Part shown: positions 1 through 5,856 of the stretch, piece after piece
How the letters are laid out: the number at the start of each line of letters is the position of its first letter
How positions within the stretch are numbered: the stretch's first letter is position 1
Assembly: GCA_035316885.1 (NCBI GenBank)
Contig: DATHII010000383.1
Span: 1 to 12,867 of the forward strand
Source of the DNA: DASRTE01 sp035316885
GTDB taxonomy: Bacteria; Actinomycetota; Actinomycetes; Jiangellales; Jiangellaceae
DNA length: 12,867 nt
Reading direction: 5' to 3'
The notes under the pieces: model-generated
What the model was told of the DNA's origin: nothing
The model's input: the letters and a program-made list of their open reading frames with translations, nothing else
The model's database searches: none
Position numbers and translations under genes: made by a program

Positions 1-118
1 GGTCGGCCGCGGCCTCCTCGTAGGATCCTGCGCCCGCATTTGCCTGCGCGGTGAACTCGTCGGACGGCGGGAAGCGCCGTTCCTCGTGGAGGAGGTTGGA
101 CAGGGCTTCACTGGTCAC
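1..118 (-). CDS. acs: Acetyl-CoA synthetase, N-terminal fragment (runs off the window)
   Basis: The first 39 residues of an AMP-forming acetyl-CoA synthetase are visible; the rest lies beyond the left edge. The enzyme converts acetate, ATP and CoA to acetyl-CoA in the cytoplasm. The visible segment reads TSEALSNLLHEERRFPPSDE and then FTAQANAGAGSYEEAAAD, which matches the conserved N-terminal pattern of bacterial Acs (LSNLL..ERRFPP..EF..QAN). I chose the GTG at 118 because GGAG lies 8 bases upstream (127-130) and the protein then begins TSEALSNLL, as I recall from homologues. An ATG at 139 would add seven residues but has no ribosome site. In mycobacteria acs is also near this tad region, which supports the call. 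No catalytic domain is visible, so identification rests on the N-terminus and synteny. Confidence 0.82.
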   Translation of the reverse strand, partial: MTSEALSNLLHEERRFPPSDEFTAQANAGAGSYEEAAAD

Positions 119-231
119 GTCGTCGGCTCCAGTTCTCATCGCGTCAGCACGGGCGCCCGCTGCGCCTACCTCACCATCGCGGGTCGGGGTGCTTCAACCC
201 CCGGCACTGGGCGAGACCGTTCACGCGCCAC

Positions 232-774
232 CTACCCACCTGCCATCTGCTCGACGACCGCGACGCAGAAGGCGGGGAGGTCGTCCGGCTTGCGGCTGGA
301 CACCAGGTTCGCGTCGACCACGACCTCCTCGTCGACCCAGTTGGCGCCGGCGTTGCGCAGGTCGGTCTGCAGCGACGGCCACGACGTGAGCGTGCGGCCG
401 CGCACTGCGTCGGCCTCGACGAGCGTCCACGGGCCGTGGCAGATGACCCCGATCGGCTTGCCGGCATCGACGAAGGCCCGGACGAAGTCGACCGCGCCCT
501 TGTCGGTGCGCAGGCGGTCGGGATTCTTGGTGCCGCCGGGAAGGACTAGGCCGTCGTAGGAGTCGGCATCGGCCTCGGCGACCACGCGGCCGACGGTGAA
601 GGTGTCGCCCTTGTCGTCGTGGTCGAAGCCTTGGATCTGGCCGGCCTTGGGTGCGACGAGCTCAGCAGTACCGCCGGCGTCCTCGACGGCTCGCCAGGGT
701 TCGGTCAGTTCGACCTGCTCGACACCGTCGGTGGCAAGGAATGCGATGGTCTTTCCGGACAACGTGGTCGCCAT
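232..774 (-). CDS. DJ-1/PfpI family protein (type 1 glutamine amidotransferase-like)
   Basis: This 180-residue protein has the full length of a single DJ-1/PfpI domain. The nucleophile elbow is clear at GKPIGVICHGPWTLVEA (about residues 105-121), with Cys112 followed by His113. The N-terminal strand IAFLATDGVEQVEL is typical, as is GLVLPGGTKNPDRLR near 75-89. Family members include intracellular peptidase-like, deglycase/chaperone and general stress proteins (PfpI, YhbO, Bacillus YfkM); which activity this one has cannot be read from sequence. The ATG at 774 is preceded by AGGAGG at 781-786 with a 6-base spacer, so the start is firm. It lies 64 bases downstream of the methyltransferase gene on the same strand and may share its transcript. 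It ends with TAG 114 bases before the acs start. Confidence 0.93.
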   Translation of the reverse strand: MATTLSGKTIAFLATDGVEQVELTEPWRAVEDAGGTAELVAPKAGQIQGFDHDDKGDTFTVGRVVAEADADSYDGLVLPGGTKNPDRLRTDKGAVDFVRAFVDAGKPIGVICHGPWTLVEADAVRGRTLTSWPSLQTDLRNAGANWVDEEVVVDANLVSSRKPDDLPAFCVAVVEQMAGG

Positions 775-838
775 TGTGAGCCTCCTCGGGGTCGGCATGT
801 CTCGTGATCCGCTACCCGCGGTTGTCCTGGCCAAACGG

Positions 839-1591
839 TCAGCTCGACCGATGTGCCCGGTAGCAGTGCGTGGTGTACGGGAGGTCGAGCCCGTCCGGGC
901 TCGCGTGCCTCTCGTAGAGCCGACGGACCTCGGCGTGGATGGCTGCCCGCTCCTGCGGCGGCCGGATCGCGACGTACGACCGGGACTCGACGAGCGAGAG
1001 CAACGTGTTGCGGTCCAGCCGCTGCACGAACGGGAAGGTGGTGGCCTCCGGCTCGCCGAACCATTCCTGCGCGGCGAGGCGGGACTCGACGACATCTGCG
1101 GGTAGGGCGTCGAGGCTGCCGGCCACAGCGGACAGGTCAGCGACCCACTGAACGGTCTCGTCGCGGATGTTCCAGACCAGACCGAGCCGCCCGCCTGGTC
1201 GCAGCACACGGGCGATCTCCGGGAGCGCCCGGTCCGGGTCGAACCAGTGGAAGGCCTGTGCGACGACGACCACGTCGACATCGGCGTCGGGGAGTGGGAG
1301 CGCCTCCGCAGACCCCTTCCTCGCGTCGACACCGGGCAGTCCGCCGCGGAGAGTGTCGAGCATGGCCGCCGCTGGGTCGACGGCGGCGACGTCGTGGCCG
1401 GCCGCGACGAGGGCGCGGGTCAGCTTGCCGGTCCCGGCGCCGAGGTCGAGCACCCGGCGAGGTGCCGGGCCCACGAGCCATGGGACTGCCTGAGGCGGGT
1501 AGTCCGGGCGGGCACGTTCGTACGCGTCGGCCACGCGACCGAAGACGGCGGCGCGCTCCCGGAGGTGGCGCTCGGCACCGTCGGTGGCCAC
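839..1591 (-). CDS. Class I SAM-dependent methyltransferase
   Basis: This 250-residue cytoplasmic enzyme has a Rossmann methyltransferase fold of the Methyltransf_11 type. SAM-binding motif I is VLDLGAGTG (47-55), an acidic residue ends the second strand (AAVDP, Asp72), and the motif 4/5 region reads VVVAQAFHWFDPDRAL then EIARVLRPGGRLGLVWN (about 107-141). The N-terminal segment FGRVADAYERARPDYP is common in this group, which contains many small-molecule methyltransferases. The substrate cannot be inferred. The GTG at 1591 is 7 bases after a TAGGGT -10 box (1604-1599) and has no Shine-Dalgarno, so it is probably leaderless. A GTG at 1600 would start inside that box and is less likely. The gene is transcribed divergently from the gene at 1639 and is followed by the PfpI-family gene. 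Confidence 0.93.
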   Translation of the reverse strand: MATDGAERHLRERAAVFGRVADAYERARPDYPPQAVPWLVGPAPRRVLDLGAGTGKLTRALVAAGHDVAAVDPAAAMLDTLRGGLPGVDARKGSAEALPLPDADVDVVVVAQAFHWFDPDRALPEIARVLRPGGRLGLVWNIRDETVQWVADLSAVAGSLDALPADVVESRLAAQEWFGEPEATTFPFVQRLDRNTLLSLVESRSYVAIRPPQERAAIHAEVRRLYERHASPDGLDLPYTTHCYRAHRSS

Positions 1592-1598
1592 GCATCGC

Positions 1599-1631
1599 AC
1601 CCTACGACCCCCAATGCCGGGCCCGTAGGGT
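1599..1631. promoter_or_regulatory. Symmetric divergent promoter pair for leaderless genes
   Basis: ACCCTACG (1599-1606) and CGTAGGGT (1624-1631) form a perfect 8-base inverted repeat with a 17-base centre. Each arm carries a TAGGGT -10 box: 1626-1631 on plus and 1604-1599 on minus. Each box is followed by exactly 7 bases and then a GTG start (1639 plus, 1591 minus). That geometry places the transcription start at or next to each start codon. The -35 region of each promoter overlaps the -10 of the other, so the two promoters probably compete. The palindrome could also bind a dimeric regulator. The elements are seen directly; promoter activity is inferred. Confidence 0.72.
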
Positions 1632-1638
1632 CGGACGC

Positions 1639-2367
1639 GTGCAGGAAGGTCCACAGTCCGACCCGTTCGCCGGTGTCGCGGCTCTGAGCGGTGTCGGCGT
1701 TGCTGCCGCCCACGCGCGTGATGCTCTCGACGCCCTCCTGCGGCATCCGTCGATGCGACGTGACGCACGCAGGCTGGCGGCCGAGTCGGTGTTGCAGGGA
1801 GCCCGCGCGTCCGCGGTGCTCGCGGGCGGCGATCCCGACGACGTCCGCGACCCGATCCTGCAAGGGTCTCTTCGCGCCACGGGTGACGTGGCCGCCCTTG
1901 CGGCGATCTGGGAGCAGTCGCCCGGGCAGGCGCTCGCTCGGATCCACATGCTCGCGGCGCGTGACCTGGCTCCTCCGGCGTCACTCGGCCGGCCGTGCCC
2001 GGGCGCCGACGCCCGGCGACTCGAGCAGTTGCTGCGCCTGGCCGCCGCCCCGACGGCTGCTCCCGGCGCGGTCGTGGCCGCACTCGTTCACGGCGAGCTG
2101 AGGGCGCTCGACCCGTTCGGTTCCGCGGGCGGCGTGGTCGCGAGGGCGACGGAGCGGCTGGTGCTGGTGGCGCGCGGTGTGGACGCCTGGGCGGTGGGCG
2201 TGCCCGAGGCGGGCCATCTCGCGTTCATGCGCGGCTACGAACCGCTGGTTGCCGCCTATACGTCCGGCGCGCCGGACGGGGTCGCCGCCTTTGTGCGGCA
2301 CTGCTGCGAGGCGTACGCCCGCGGCGCCGAGGTGGGACTGGCGCATGCGAGCGGCGCCCCCGGGTGA
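1639..2367 (+). CDS. Conserved actinobacterial hypothetical protein (Rv3662c-like position)
   Basis: This 242-residue, alanine-rich, mainly helical protein has no signal peptide or membrane segment. I do not recognise a catalytic motif. The segment around 47-63 (AAESVLQGARASAVLAGG) loosely resembles the helix with an SS.IEG-type motif at the N-terminus of Fic proteins, but no HPFxxGNG Fic core follows, so it is not an active Fic enzyme. Homologues in this location have sometimes been named oxidoreductase without support that I can see. It sits next to the HAD-phosphatase/ssd cluster and in the same orientation as ssd, matching Rv3662c in Mycobacterium. The GTG start follows a TAGGGT box by 7 bases and has no Shine-Dalgarno, so a leaderless transcript is likely. 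A hairpin overlaps the stop codon. Confidence 0.85.
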   Translation: MQEGPQSDPFAGVAALSGVGVAAAHARDALDALLRHPSMRRDARRLAAESVLQGARASAVLAGGDPDDVRDPILQGSLRATGDVAALAAIWEQSPGQALARIHMLAARDLAPPASLGRPCPGADARRLEQLLRLAAAPTAAPGAVVAALVHGELRALDPFGSAGGVVARATERLVLVARGVDAWAVGVPEAGHLAFMRGYEPLVAAYTSGAPDGVAAFVRHCCEAYARGAEVGLAHASGAPG

Positions 2368-2385
2368 ACCGAGTAGGGGCGCCGC
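2351..2385 (+). terminator. Hairpin overlapping the stop codon of the 1639-2367 gene
   Basis: GCGGCGCCCC (2351-2360) pairs perfectly with GGGGCGCCGC (2376-2385), giving a 10-bp GC-only stem around a 15-base loop that contains the TGA at 2365-2367. There is no U tract, which is usual for actinobacterial terminator-like hairpins. It could stop plus transcription or protect the 3' end. The structure is seen; the function is inferred. Confidence 0.55.
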
Positions 2386-2451
2386 CGCTGGCACGTCAGA
2401 GCGGGTTACCAGGCGTGCAGCTCGTCTGTCGCCCCGGCTGACCCGGGACGA

Positions 2452-2469
2452 CTGCCCGTACATGGGCAG
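2452..2469. terminator. Hairpin in the convergent intergenic region 2368-2589
   Basis: CTGCCC (2452-2457) and GGGCAG (2464-2469) form a 6-bp stem with the 6-base loop GTACAT. It lies midway in the 222-base gap between two convergent genes and could act on either strand. No U tract follows on either side, so the terminator label is tentative. The rest of the gap holds the two neighbouring hairpins and no coding sequence that I trust. Confidence 0.3.
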
Positions 2470-2531
2470 ATCGCCGCGTGGGTGCCCAACTGCCGTGCGC
2501 GGTCCTTGCGGGCCGTACTGTCGTTTGTAGA

Positions 2532-2548
2532 GCACGCCTTCGGCGTGT
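2532..2548 (-). terminator. Hairpin downstream of the membrane protein gene
   Basis: CACGCC (2533-2538) and GGCGTG (2542-2547) form a 6-bp stem with a TTC triloop, extended by one G-U pair. It sits 42 bases beyond the stop codon of the minus-strand gene that ends at 2590, where a terminator for the HAD/membrane-protein operon would be expected. No U tract is present. Confidence 0.4.
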
Positions 2549-2589
2549 CGGAAGGGTTTCGCCAAGATCTTTACGTTCGGGTCTGCCGC

Positions 2590-3564
2590 TCACGGGCACT
2601 GGGAGGCGCCGAAACGGGCCAGTGCGGCGATCCCCTCTTCGGCCAGCACGATCCGATCGTTGCTCGTGCGGCCGTTGTCGTCGAGCAGTTCCGCCGCGAG
2701 CTCGACGTGGCCGAGCAACTCGGTGAGCGTGCACTCGGTGATCCGCCACGTGAGGTCCACCTGGCTCGGCGACCGGCCGCCGGCCTCGAACGACGCAGGG
2801 ACCGTGGCCGCGACAGTCTCGAACCCGGCGGCGGACCCGCTGAGGGCGGTGAGCTCGAACCGCTGGCTCGGATCAAAGGCCCGCAGGTACAACCGCATGA
2901 CCAGGACGTCCGGTTCGGACGGCATGACCTCGACGCGCTCGACACCGATGCCGACCTGGTAAACCAGGTTCGTGTCGCAGGCGATGTCCTGGGCCTCGCG
3001 CAGGACGCTCGTCGCTGGGAGGCCCACGTCGGCCACCTGTTCGCGGGCTTCGGTGCGAACGTTCAGCTGGAGCACCCTCGGCGTTACACCGGCGCACTCG
3101 CTGGCCGCCACGGTGGTGAGCACATTGGTCCACTCGCCGGGCCGGAGCCTCGTCGTCGGCGGGTCGGGCTCCTCGTCGACGATCGTCCAACCTTCGGGGC
3201 GTGCGCTGTGCACGACGATGTCGAGCGGCCCGGCGTTGTACAGCGGGAAGCCGAGCTCGACGGCCGGAGCCTGGACGAACGTGATCTGCGGAATGCCGGC
3301 GACGAGCCGGATCTCCTCCTCGGCGGCTGTGACGTCGGCGGCGTCGTGACGCGCGTTGGACACCAGGACACCGGCCGCCAGGCCAACCGCGATGGCGACC
3401 GCCAGGGCCCCCCACTGCCACCACGACGGCGGGCCGTCGTCGTCGGCCGGAGGGGGACCGCCGAGGTGCAACGGAGGAAGTGTGCGTGCCGAACCGCTCC
3501 GCTCGGGGCGCGGGCGGGGGCCGAGATCGAGGATCTCTTCGGGCGGGTCATGCGGCTCGGTCAC
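2590..3564 (-). CDS. Single-pass membrane protein of unknown function with four extracytoplasmic cysteines
   Basis: This is a 324-residue protein of a family I do not recognise. Residues 1-48 are a proline- and charge-rich cytoplasmic tail (PRPRPERSG, GGPPPADDDG). Residues 49-69 form one membrane helix (WWQWGALAVAIAVGLAAGVL), and about 255 residues lie outside. The outer part alternates short beta-like strands and has four cysteines (157, 196, 278, 323), enough for two disulfides. It resembles a beta-sandwich-like extracellular domain, but no named domain can be assigned. The GTG start overlaps the TGA of the HAD phosphatase gene in GTGA, so the two are translationally coupled and probably work in the same envelope process. 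I do not recall an equivalent between Rv3661 and Rv3662c in Mycobacterium, so it may be lineage-specific. Confidence 0.82.
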   Translation of the reverse strand: MTEPHDPPEEILDLGPRPRPERSGSARTLPPLHLGGPPPADDDGPPSWWQWGALAVAIAVGLAAGVLVSNARHDAADVTAAEEEIRLVAGIPQITFVQAPAVELGFPLYNAGPLDIVVHSARPEGWTIVDEEPDPPTTRLRPGEWTNVLTTVAASECAGVTPRVLQLNVRTEAREQVADVGLPATSVLREAQDIACDTNLVYQVGIGVERVEVMPSEPDVLVMRLYLRAFDPSQRFELTALSGSAAGFETVAATVPASFEAGGRSPSQVDLTWRITECTLTELLGHVELAAELLDDNGRTSNDRIVLAEEGIAALARFGASQCP

Positions 3565-4424
3565 GACGAGCGACCCCTGCGACGGGTGGCGTACCAGACC
3601 AGACCGGCCGCCGCTGCGCCGGCCCCGATGGCCGCAGCGGCGATGGCAGGCTTGGGCGCTTCGCGGATCGACGCACCCCGCTGCCGGAGTGCGACGGGCT
3701 TGGAGAACACGAGCACCGGCCAGCCGCGCTCGGACGCGGCCTTGCGCAGCGCACGGTCAGGGTTGACGGCGTACGGGTGGCCCACGGCTTCGAGCATCGG
3801 GAGGTCGGTGGCCGAGTCGGAGTACGCATAGGACCGGGAGAGCTCGTAGCCCTCGGCGGCCGCCAGCTCGCGGACGGCGGTGGCCTTGGTTTCGCCGTAG
3901 GCGTAGAACTCGATCGTGCCGTCGAAGCGCCCGTCCTCGCCGACGACCATCCGCGTCGCGACCACCCGGTCGGCGCCGAGCATCTCGCCGATCGGCTCGA
4001 CCACCTCGGCGCCGCTCGAGGACACGATCACCACGTCACGGCCGGCGAGGTGGTGCTCCTCGATCAGCGTGACGGCCTCGTCGTAGACGATCGGGTCGAC
4101 GATGGTGTGCAACGTCTCGGCGACGATGTCTTTGACCGCCTTGACGTCCCAGCCGGTGACAAGTCCAGACAAATACTCGCGCATTCGCTCCATCTGGTCG
4201 TGGTCGGCGCCACCCACGAGGTAGACGAACTGGGCGTACGCGCTACGAAGCACTGCTCGCCGGTTGATCAGACCGCCCTGGTAGAAGCTGCGGGAGAAGG
4301 CCAGTGTGCTGGACTTGGCAATGACCGTCTTGTCCAGGTCGAAGAAGGCAGCCGTGTGGGCGGCGGGCGGGCCGACCCGGCGTGGGACGGCTCCGTTGGA
4401 TGCCGCATCGACGTCGATGTCCAC
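3561..4424 (-). CDS. HAD superfamily IB hydrolase (SerB-like phosphatase) with C-terminal membrane anchor
   Basis: This 287-residue HAD phosphatase has all four motifs. Motif I is FFDLDKT with Asp29 and Asp31, motif II is VIVSSSG (about 132-138), motif III is the lysine in ETKATAV (Lys180), and motif IV is YSDSATDLPML with Asp203 and Asp207. The length and the N-terminal AAFFDLDKTVIAKSS are typical of the actinobacterial IB group related to phosphoserine phosphatase. True substrates in this group vary, so SerB activity is not claimed. Residues 257-279 are a hydrophobic Ala/Gly helix followed by RRRGRSS, so the C-terminus is probably membrane-anchored. The GTG at 4424 is 7 bases after TATCCT (4437-4432), fitting a leaderless start. 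The position opposite ssd matches Rv3661. Its 3' end overlaps the membrane protein gene by 4 bases. Confidence 0.92.
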   Translation of the reverse strand: MDIDVDAASNGAVPRRVGPPAAHTAAFFDLDKTVIAKSSTLAFSRSFYQGGLINRRAVLRSAYAQFVYLVGGADHDQMERMREYLSGLVTGWDVKAVKDIVAETLHTIVDPIVYDEAVTLIEEHHLAGRDVVIVSSSGAEVVEPIGEMLGADRVVATRMVVGEDGRFDGTIEFYAYGETKATAVRELAAAEGYELSRSYAYSDSATDLPMLEAVGHPYAVNPDRALRKAASERGWPVLVFSKPVALRQRGASIREAPKPAIAAAAIGAGAAAAGLVWYATRRRGRSS

Positions 4425-4431
4425 GCGATCG

Positions 4432-4437
4432 AGGATA
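4432..4437 (-). promoter_or_regulatory. -10 box for the leaderless HAD phosphatase gene
   Basis: TATCCT on the minus strand (4437-4432) is separated from the GTG at 4424 by exactly 7 bases, the same geometry as at 1591, 1639 and 11129. No convincing -35 was seen. The call rests on this recurring spacing and the lack of a Shine-Dalgarno before the GTG. Confidence 0.55.
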
Positions 4438-4449
4438 GGCGGGTAAGGC

Positions 4450-4463
4450 CGACACGGGTGTCG
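4450..4463. promoter_or_regulatory. Palindrome between the HAD gene and the 6C RNA, possible operator
   Basis: CGACAC-GG-GTGTCG is a perfect 6+2+6 palindrome. It lies 13 bases upstream of the minus-strand TATCCT box, so it falls in the -35 area of the HAD gene, and upstream of the plus-strand 6C RNA. That is a suitable place for one dimeric regulator to act on both. No regulator family is implied by the sequence. Confidence 0.35.
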
Positions 4464-4500
4464 CAGAATTCTCGAGTTGGATGGTTTGGGCTCGGAAAAC

Positions 4501-4610
4501 CGGGGAAAAACTGCCAATGGCGGCACCCCCCGCCGCTCGGACCTGACCCGCCCCCCTGGTTGGGTCCCACCACGGCTCCCGCCGCCCCCCGGCGGGGGCC
4601 GTGTGTCATT
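4501..4610 (+). ncRNA. 6C small RNA (B11-like)
   Basis: Two consecutive hairpins each carry a run of six cytosines in the loop, the hallmark of the actinobacterial 6C RNA family. Hairpin 1 is GCGGC (4520-4524), loop A plus six C (4525-4531), GCCGC (4532-4536). Hairpin 2 is GACCC (4545-4549), a loop with six C (4551-4556), GGGTC (4562-4566). A strong terminator-like hairpin follows at 4571-4603. In M. tuberculosis the 6C RNA B11 lies between Rv3660c (ssd) and Rv3661, and this one lies between the ssd-like and Rv3661-like genes. 6C RNAs are reported to affect growth and division and to pair with G-rich targets through their C-rich loops. The 3' end is well defined by the terminator. The 5' end is approximate because I could not identify its -10 box. 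Confidence 0.85.
4571..4603 (+). terminator. Terminator hairpin of the 6C RNA
   Basis: Bases 4571-4584 pair with 4590-4603 over 14 bp (13 Watson-Crick and one G-U) around a loop of five C. It is followed by TGTCATT rather than a pure U tract. It lies directly after the second 6C hairpin and 159 bases before the ssd start. It therefore most likely ends the 6C transcript, leaving ssd to its own promoter or to read-through. Confidence 0.75.
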
Positions 4611-4643
4611 GCCACCCGGTTCGCGCAGGCTGCCGGCCCCCGT

Positions 4644-4682
4644 TCATCCACAATGTCCTCAGCCCTGTCCGTGCTGTCCACA
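4644..4682 (+). promoter_or_regulatory. Two DnaA-box-like sites upstream of the tad operon
   Basis: TCATCCACA (4644-4652) and CTGTCCACA (4674-4682) each differ by one base from DnaA-box sequences (TTATCCACA, TTGTCCACA). They have the same orientation and are 30 bases apart, in the 4604-4761 leader just before ssd. A third site, TCGTCCACA, occurs at 8679-8687 in the other non-coding stretch of the operon. The remainder of 4604-4761 holds no gene. Binding by DnaA is a hypothesis only. Confidence 0.35.
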
Positions 4683-4761
4683 GGCCACGCTCCGACGGCG
4701 CCGCGCGCGCCTCCCGGTGGCCAGGGTGAACCTCTGCTTCACATCACGCGGAGGTATCTCG

Positions 4762-5856
4762 GTGAACCCTTCCCCTGCGCCGCCACCGGCGGCCCGTCCG
4801 CTCGTCGTGACGGCCGACGACGGGTTGCTCGACGACCTGCTCCGGCTCGCAGCTGCGGCCGGCATCGAGGTCGACGTCGCGACCGATCCGGGCTCGGCCC
4901 GGGCGCGCTGGCCCGTGGCGCCGCTGGTCGTCCTCGGTGACGACCAGGTCGCCGCGGTTTCCGCCACCGACCCGGGCCGGCGCCGAGACGTGATCCTGGT
5001 CGGTCTCGATCTCGACGACGCTGACGTCTGGCGGCGAGCCGTGGCCGTCGGTGCCGACAACGTGGTATTTCTCCCCGACTCCGAGCCATGGCTGGTCGAG
5101 CGGTTCGCGGACGCAGCCGAGGGCGGCGGACGCGACGGCCTGGTGGTCGGCGTCGTGGGTGGTCGAGGAGGTGCCGGGGCCTCGGTCCTGGCCGCGGCTC
5201 TTGCCGTCACCGCGGCCCGCCGTGACCTGGCGTCGATGCTGATCGACCTCGACCCGCTGGGCGGGGGCATCGACCTCGTGCTCGGTGCCGAGGACTGCAC
5301 CGGTCTGCGCTGGCCCGACTTCGCCGAGACCCGTGGCCGCCTCGGCGGCGCCGCGCTGCGCGAGTCCCTACCTGCCAGCTTCGGCCTCACCGTGTTGTCG
5401 TGGGACCGCGGCGACCTGCTCACCGTGCCGGCCGAGGCGGTGCGAGCCGTCCTCACCGCGGCGCAGCGTGCCTGCGACGTGGTCGTTCTCGACCTGCCTC
5501 GTCGGATCGACCCGGCCGCTGAGCACGCGCTGGCCCGGTGCACGAGCGCCATGCTCGTCGTACCCGCCGAGGTCCGTGCGGTCGCGGCGGCGGCCAGGGT
5601 CGCCACCGGCCTCGCCGCAACCGCCCGCGACGTGCGCACCGTCGTGCGGGGGCCGTCTCCGTCCGGCCTGGACGCCGCCGAGGTCGCCGACGCGCTCGGC
5701 CTGCCGCTGGCGGTCGAGATGGAGGCCGAACCGCGCCTGGACGAACTGCTCGAACGGGGCGAGGCGCCGGGCCGTTCGGGCAGGGGGCCGCTGGCGCATG
5801 CGTGTGAGCTCCTGCTTGCAGAGCTCCTCCCTGCGACCCGGGTCCGGGCCGCATGA
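4762..5856 (+). CDS. ssd: TadZ/CpaE-like septum-site-determining protein Ssd
   Basis: This 364-residue MinD/ParA-superfamily protein is of the kind called helicase/secretion neighbourhood CpaE-like. Residues 1-120 form a receiver-like pseudo-domain (LVVTADDGLLDDLLRLA, VVLGDDQ, VILVGLDLDD). The ATPase-like domain begins with VVGVVGGRGGAGASVLAAAL; its P-loop GGRGGAGAS (133-141) has no lysine where MinD has KGG.GK. It continues with SMLIDLDPLGGGIDLVLGAE and VVVLDLPRR. TadZ/CpaE proteins position the Tad apparatus at the membrane or pole, and M. tuberculosis Ssd affects septation when overexpressed. The GTG start has GGAGG (4750-4754) 7 bases upstream. An in-frame GTG at 4726 lacks a comparable ribosome site. 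It overlaps tadA by 4 bases (ATGA) and heads the operon. Confidence 0.9.
   Translation: MNPSPAPPPAARPLVVTADDGLLDDLLRLAAAAGIEVDVATDPGSARARWPVAPLVVLGDDQVAAVSATDPGRRRDVILVGLDLDDADVWRRAVAVGADNVVFLPDSEPWLVERFADAAEGGGRDGLVVGVVGGRGGAGASVLAAALAVTAARRDLASMLIDLDPLGGGIDLVLGAEDCTGLRWPDFAETRGRLGGAALRESLPASFGLTVLSWDRGDLLTVPAEAVRAVLTAAQRACDVVVLDLPRRIDPAAEHALARCTSAMLVVPAEVRAVAAAARVATGLAATARDVRTVVRGPSPSGLDAAEVADALGLPLAVEMEAEPRLDELLERGEAPGRSGRGPLAHACELLLAELLPATRVRAA

Noticed and set aside
185..201. Small hairpin (GGGGT/ACCCC) after the PfpI-family gene as a terminator
   Set aside because: The stem is only 5 bp with a mismatch just outside and no U tract, too weak to annotate.
2406..2489. Possible tiny minus-strand peptide with a CPC motif ending in ELHAW, in the convergent gap
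   Set aside because: The frame has only a TTG start giving about 27 residues, with no ATG or GTG after the upstream stop and no ribosome site. It overlaps a hairpin. It is not supported without conservation data.
2482..3831. Plus-strand 449-residue open frame opposite the membrane protein and HAD genes
   Set aside because: It runs antisense to two coupled genes, one with all four HAD motifs, and its own product shows no coherent domain.
4466..4476. Overlapping EcoRI and XhoI sites (GAATTC and CTCGAG), looking like a cloning junction
   Set aside because: The flanking sequence is continuous non-coding DNA with the expected gene order on both sides, so this is most likely coincidence.
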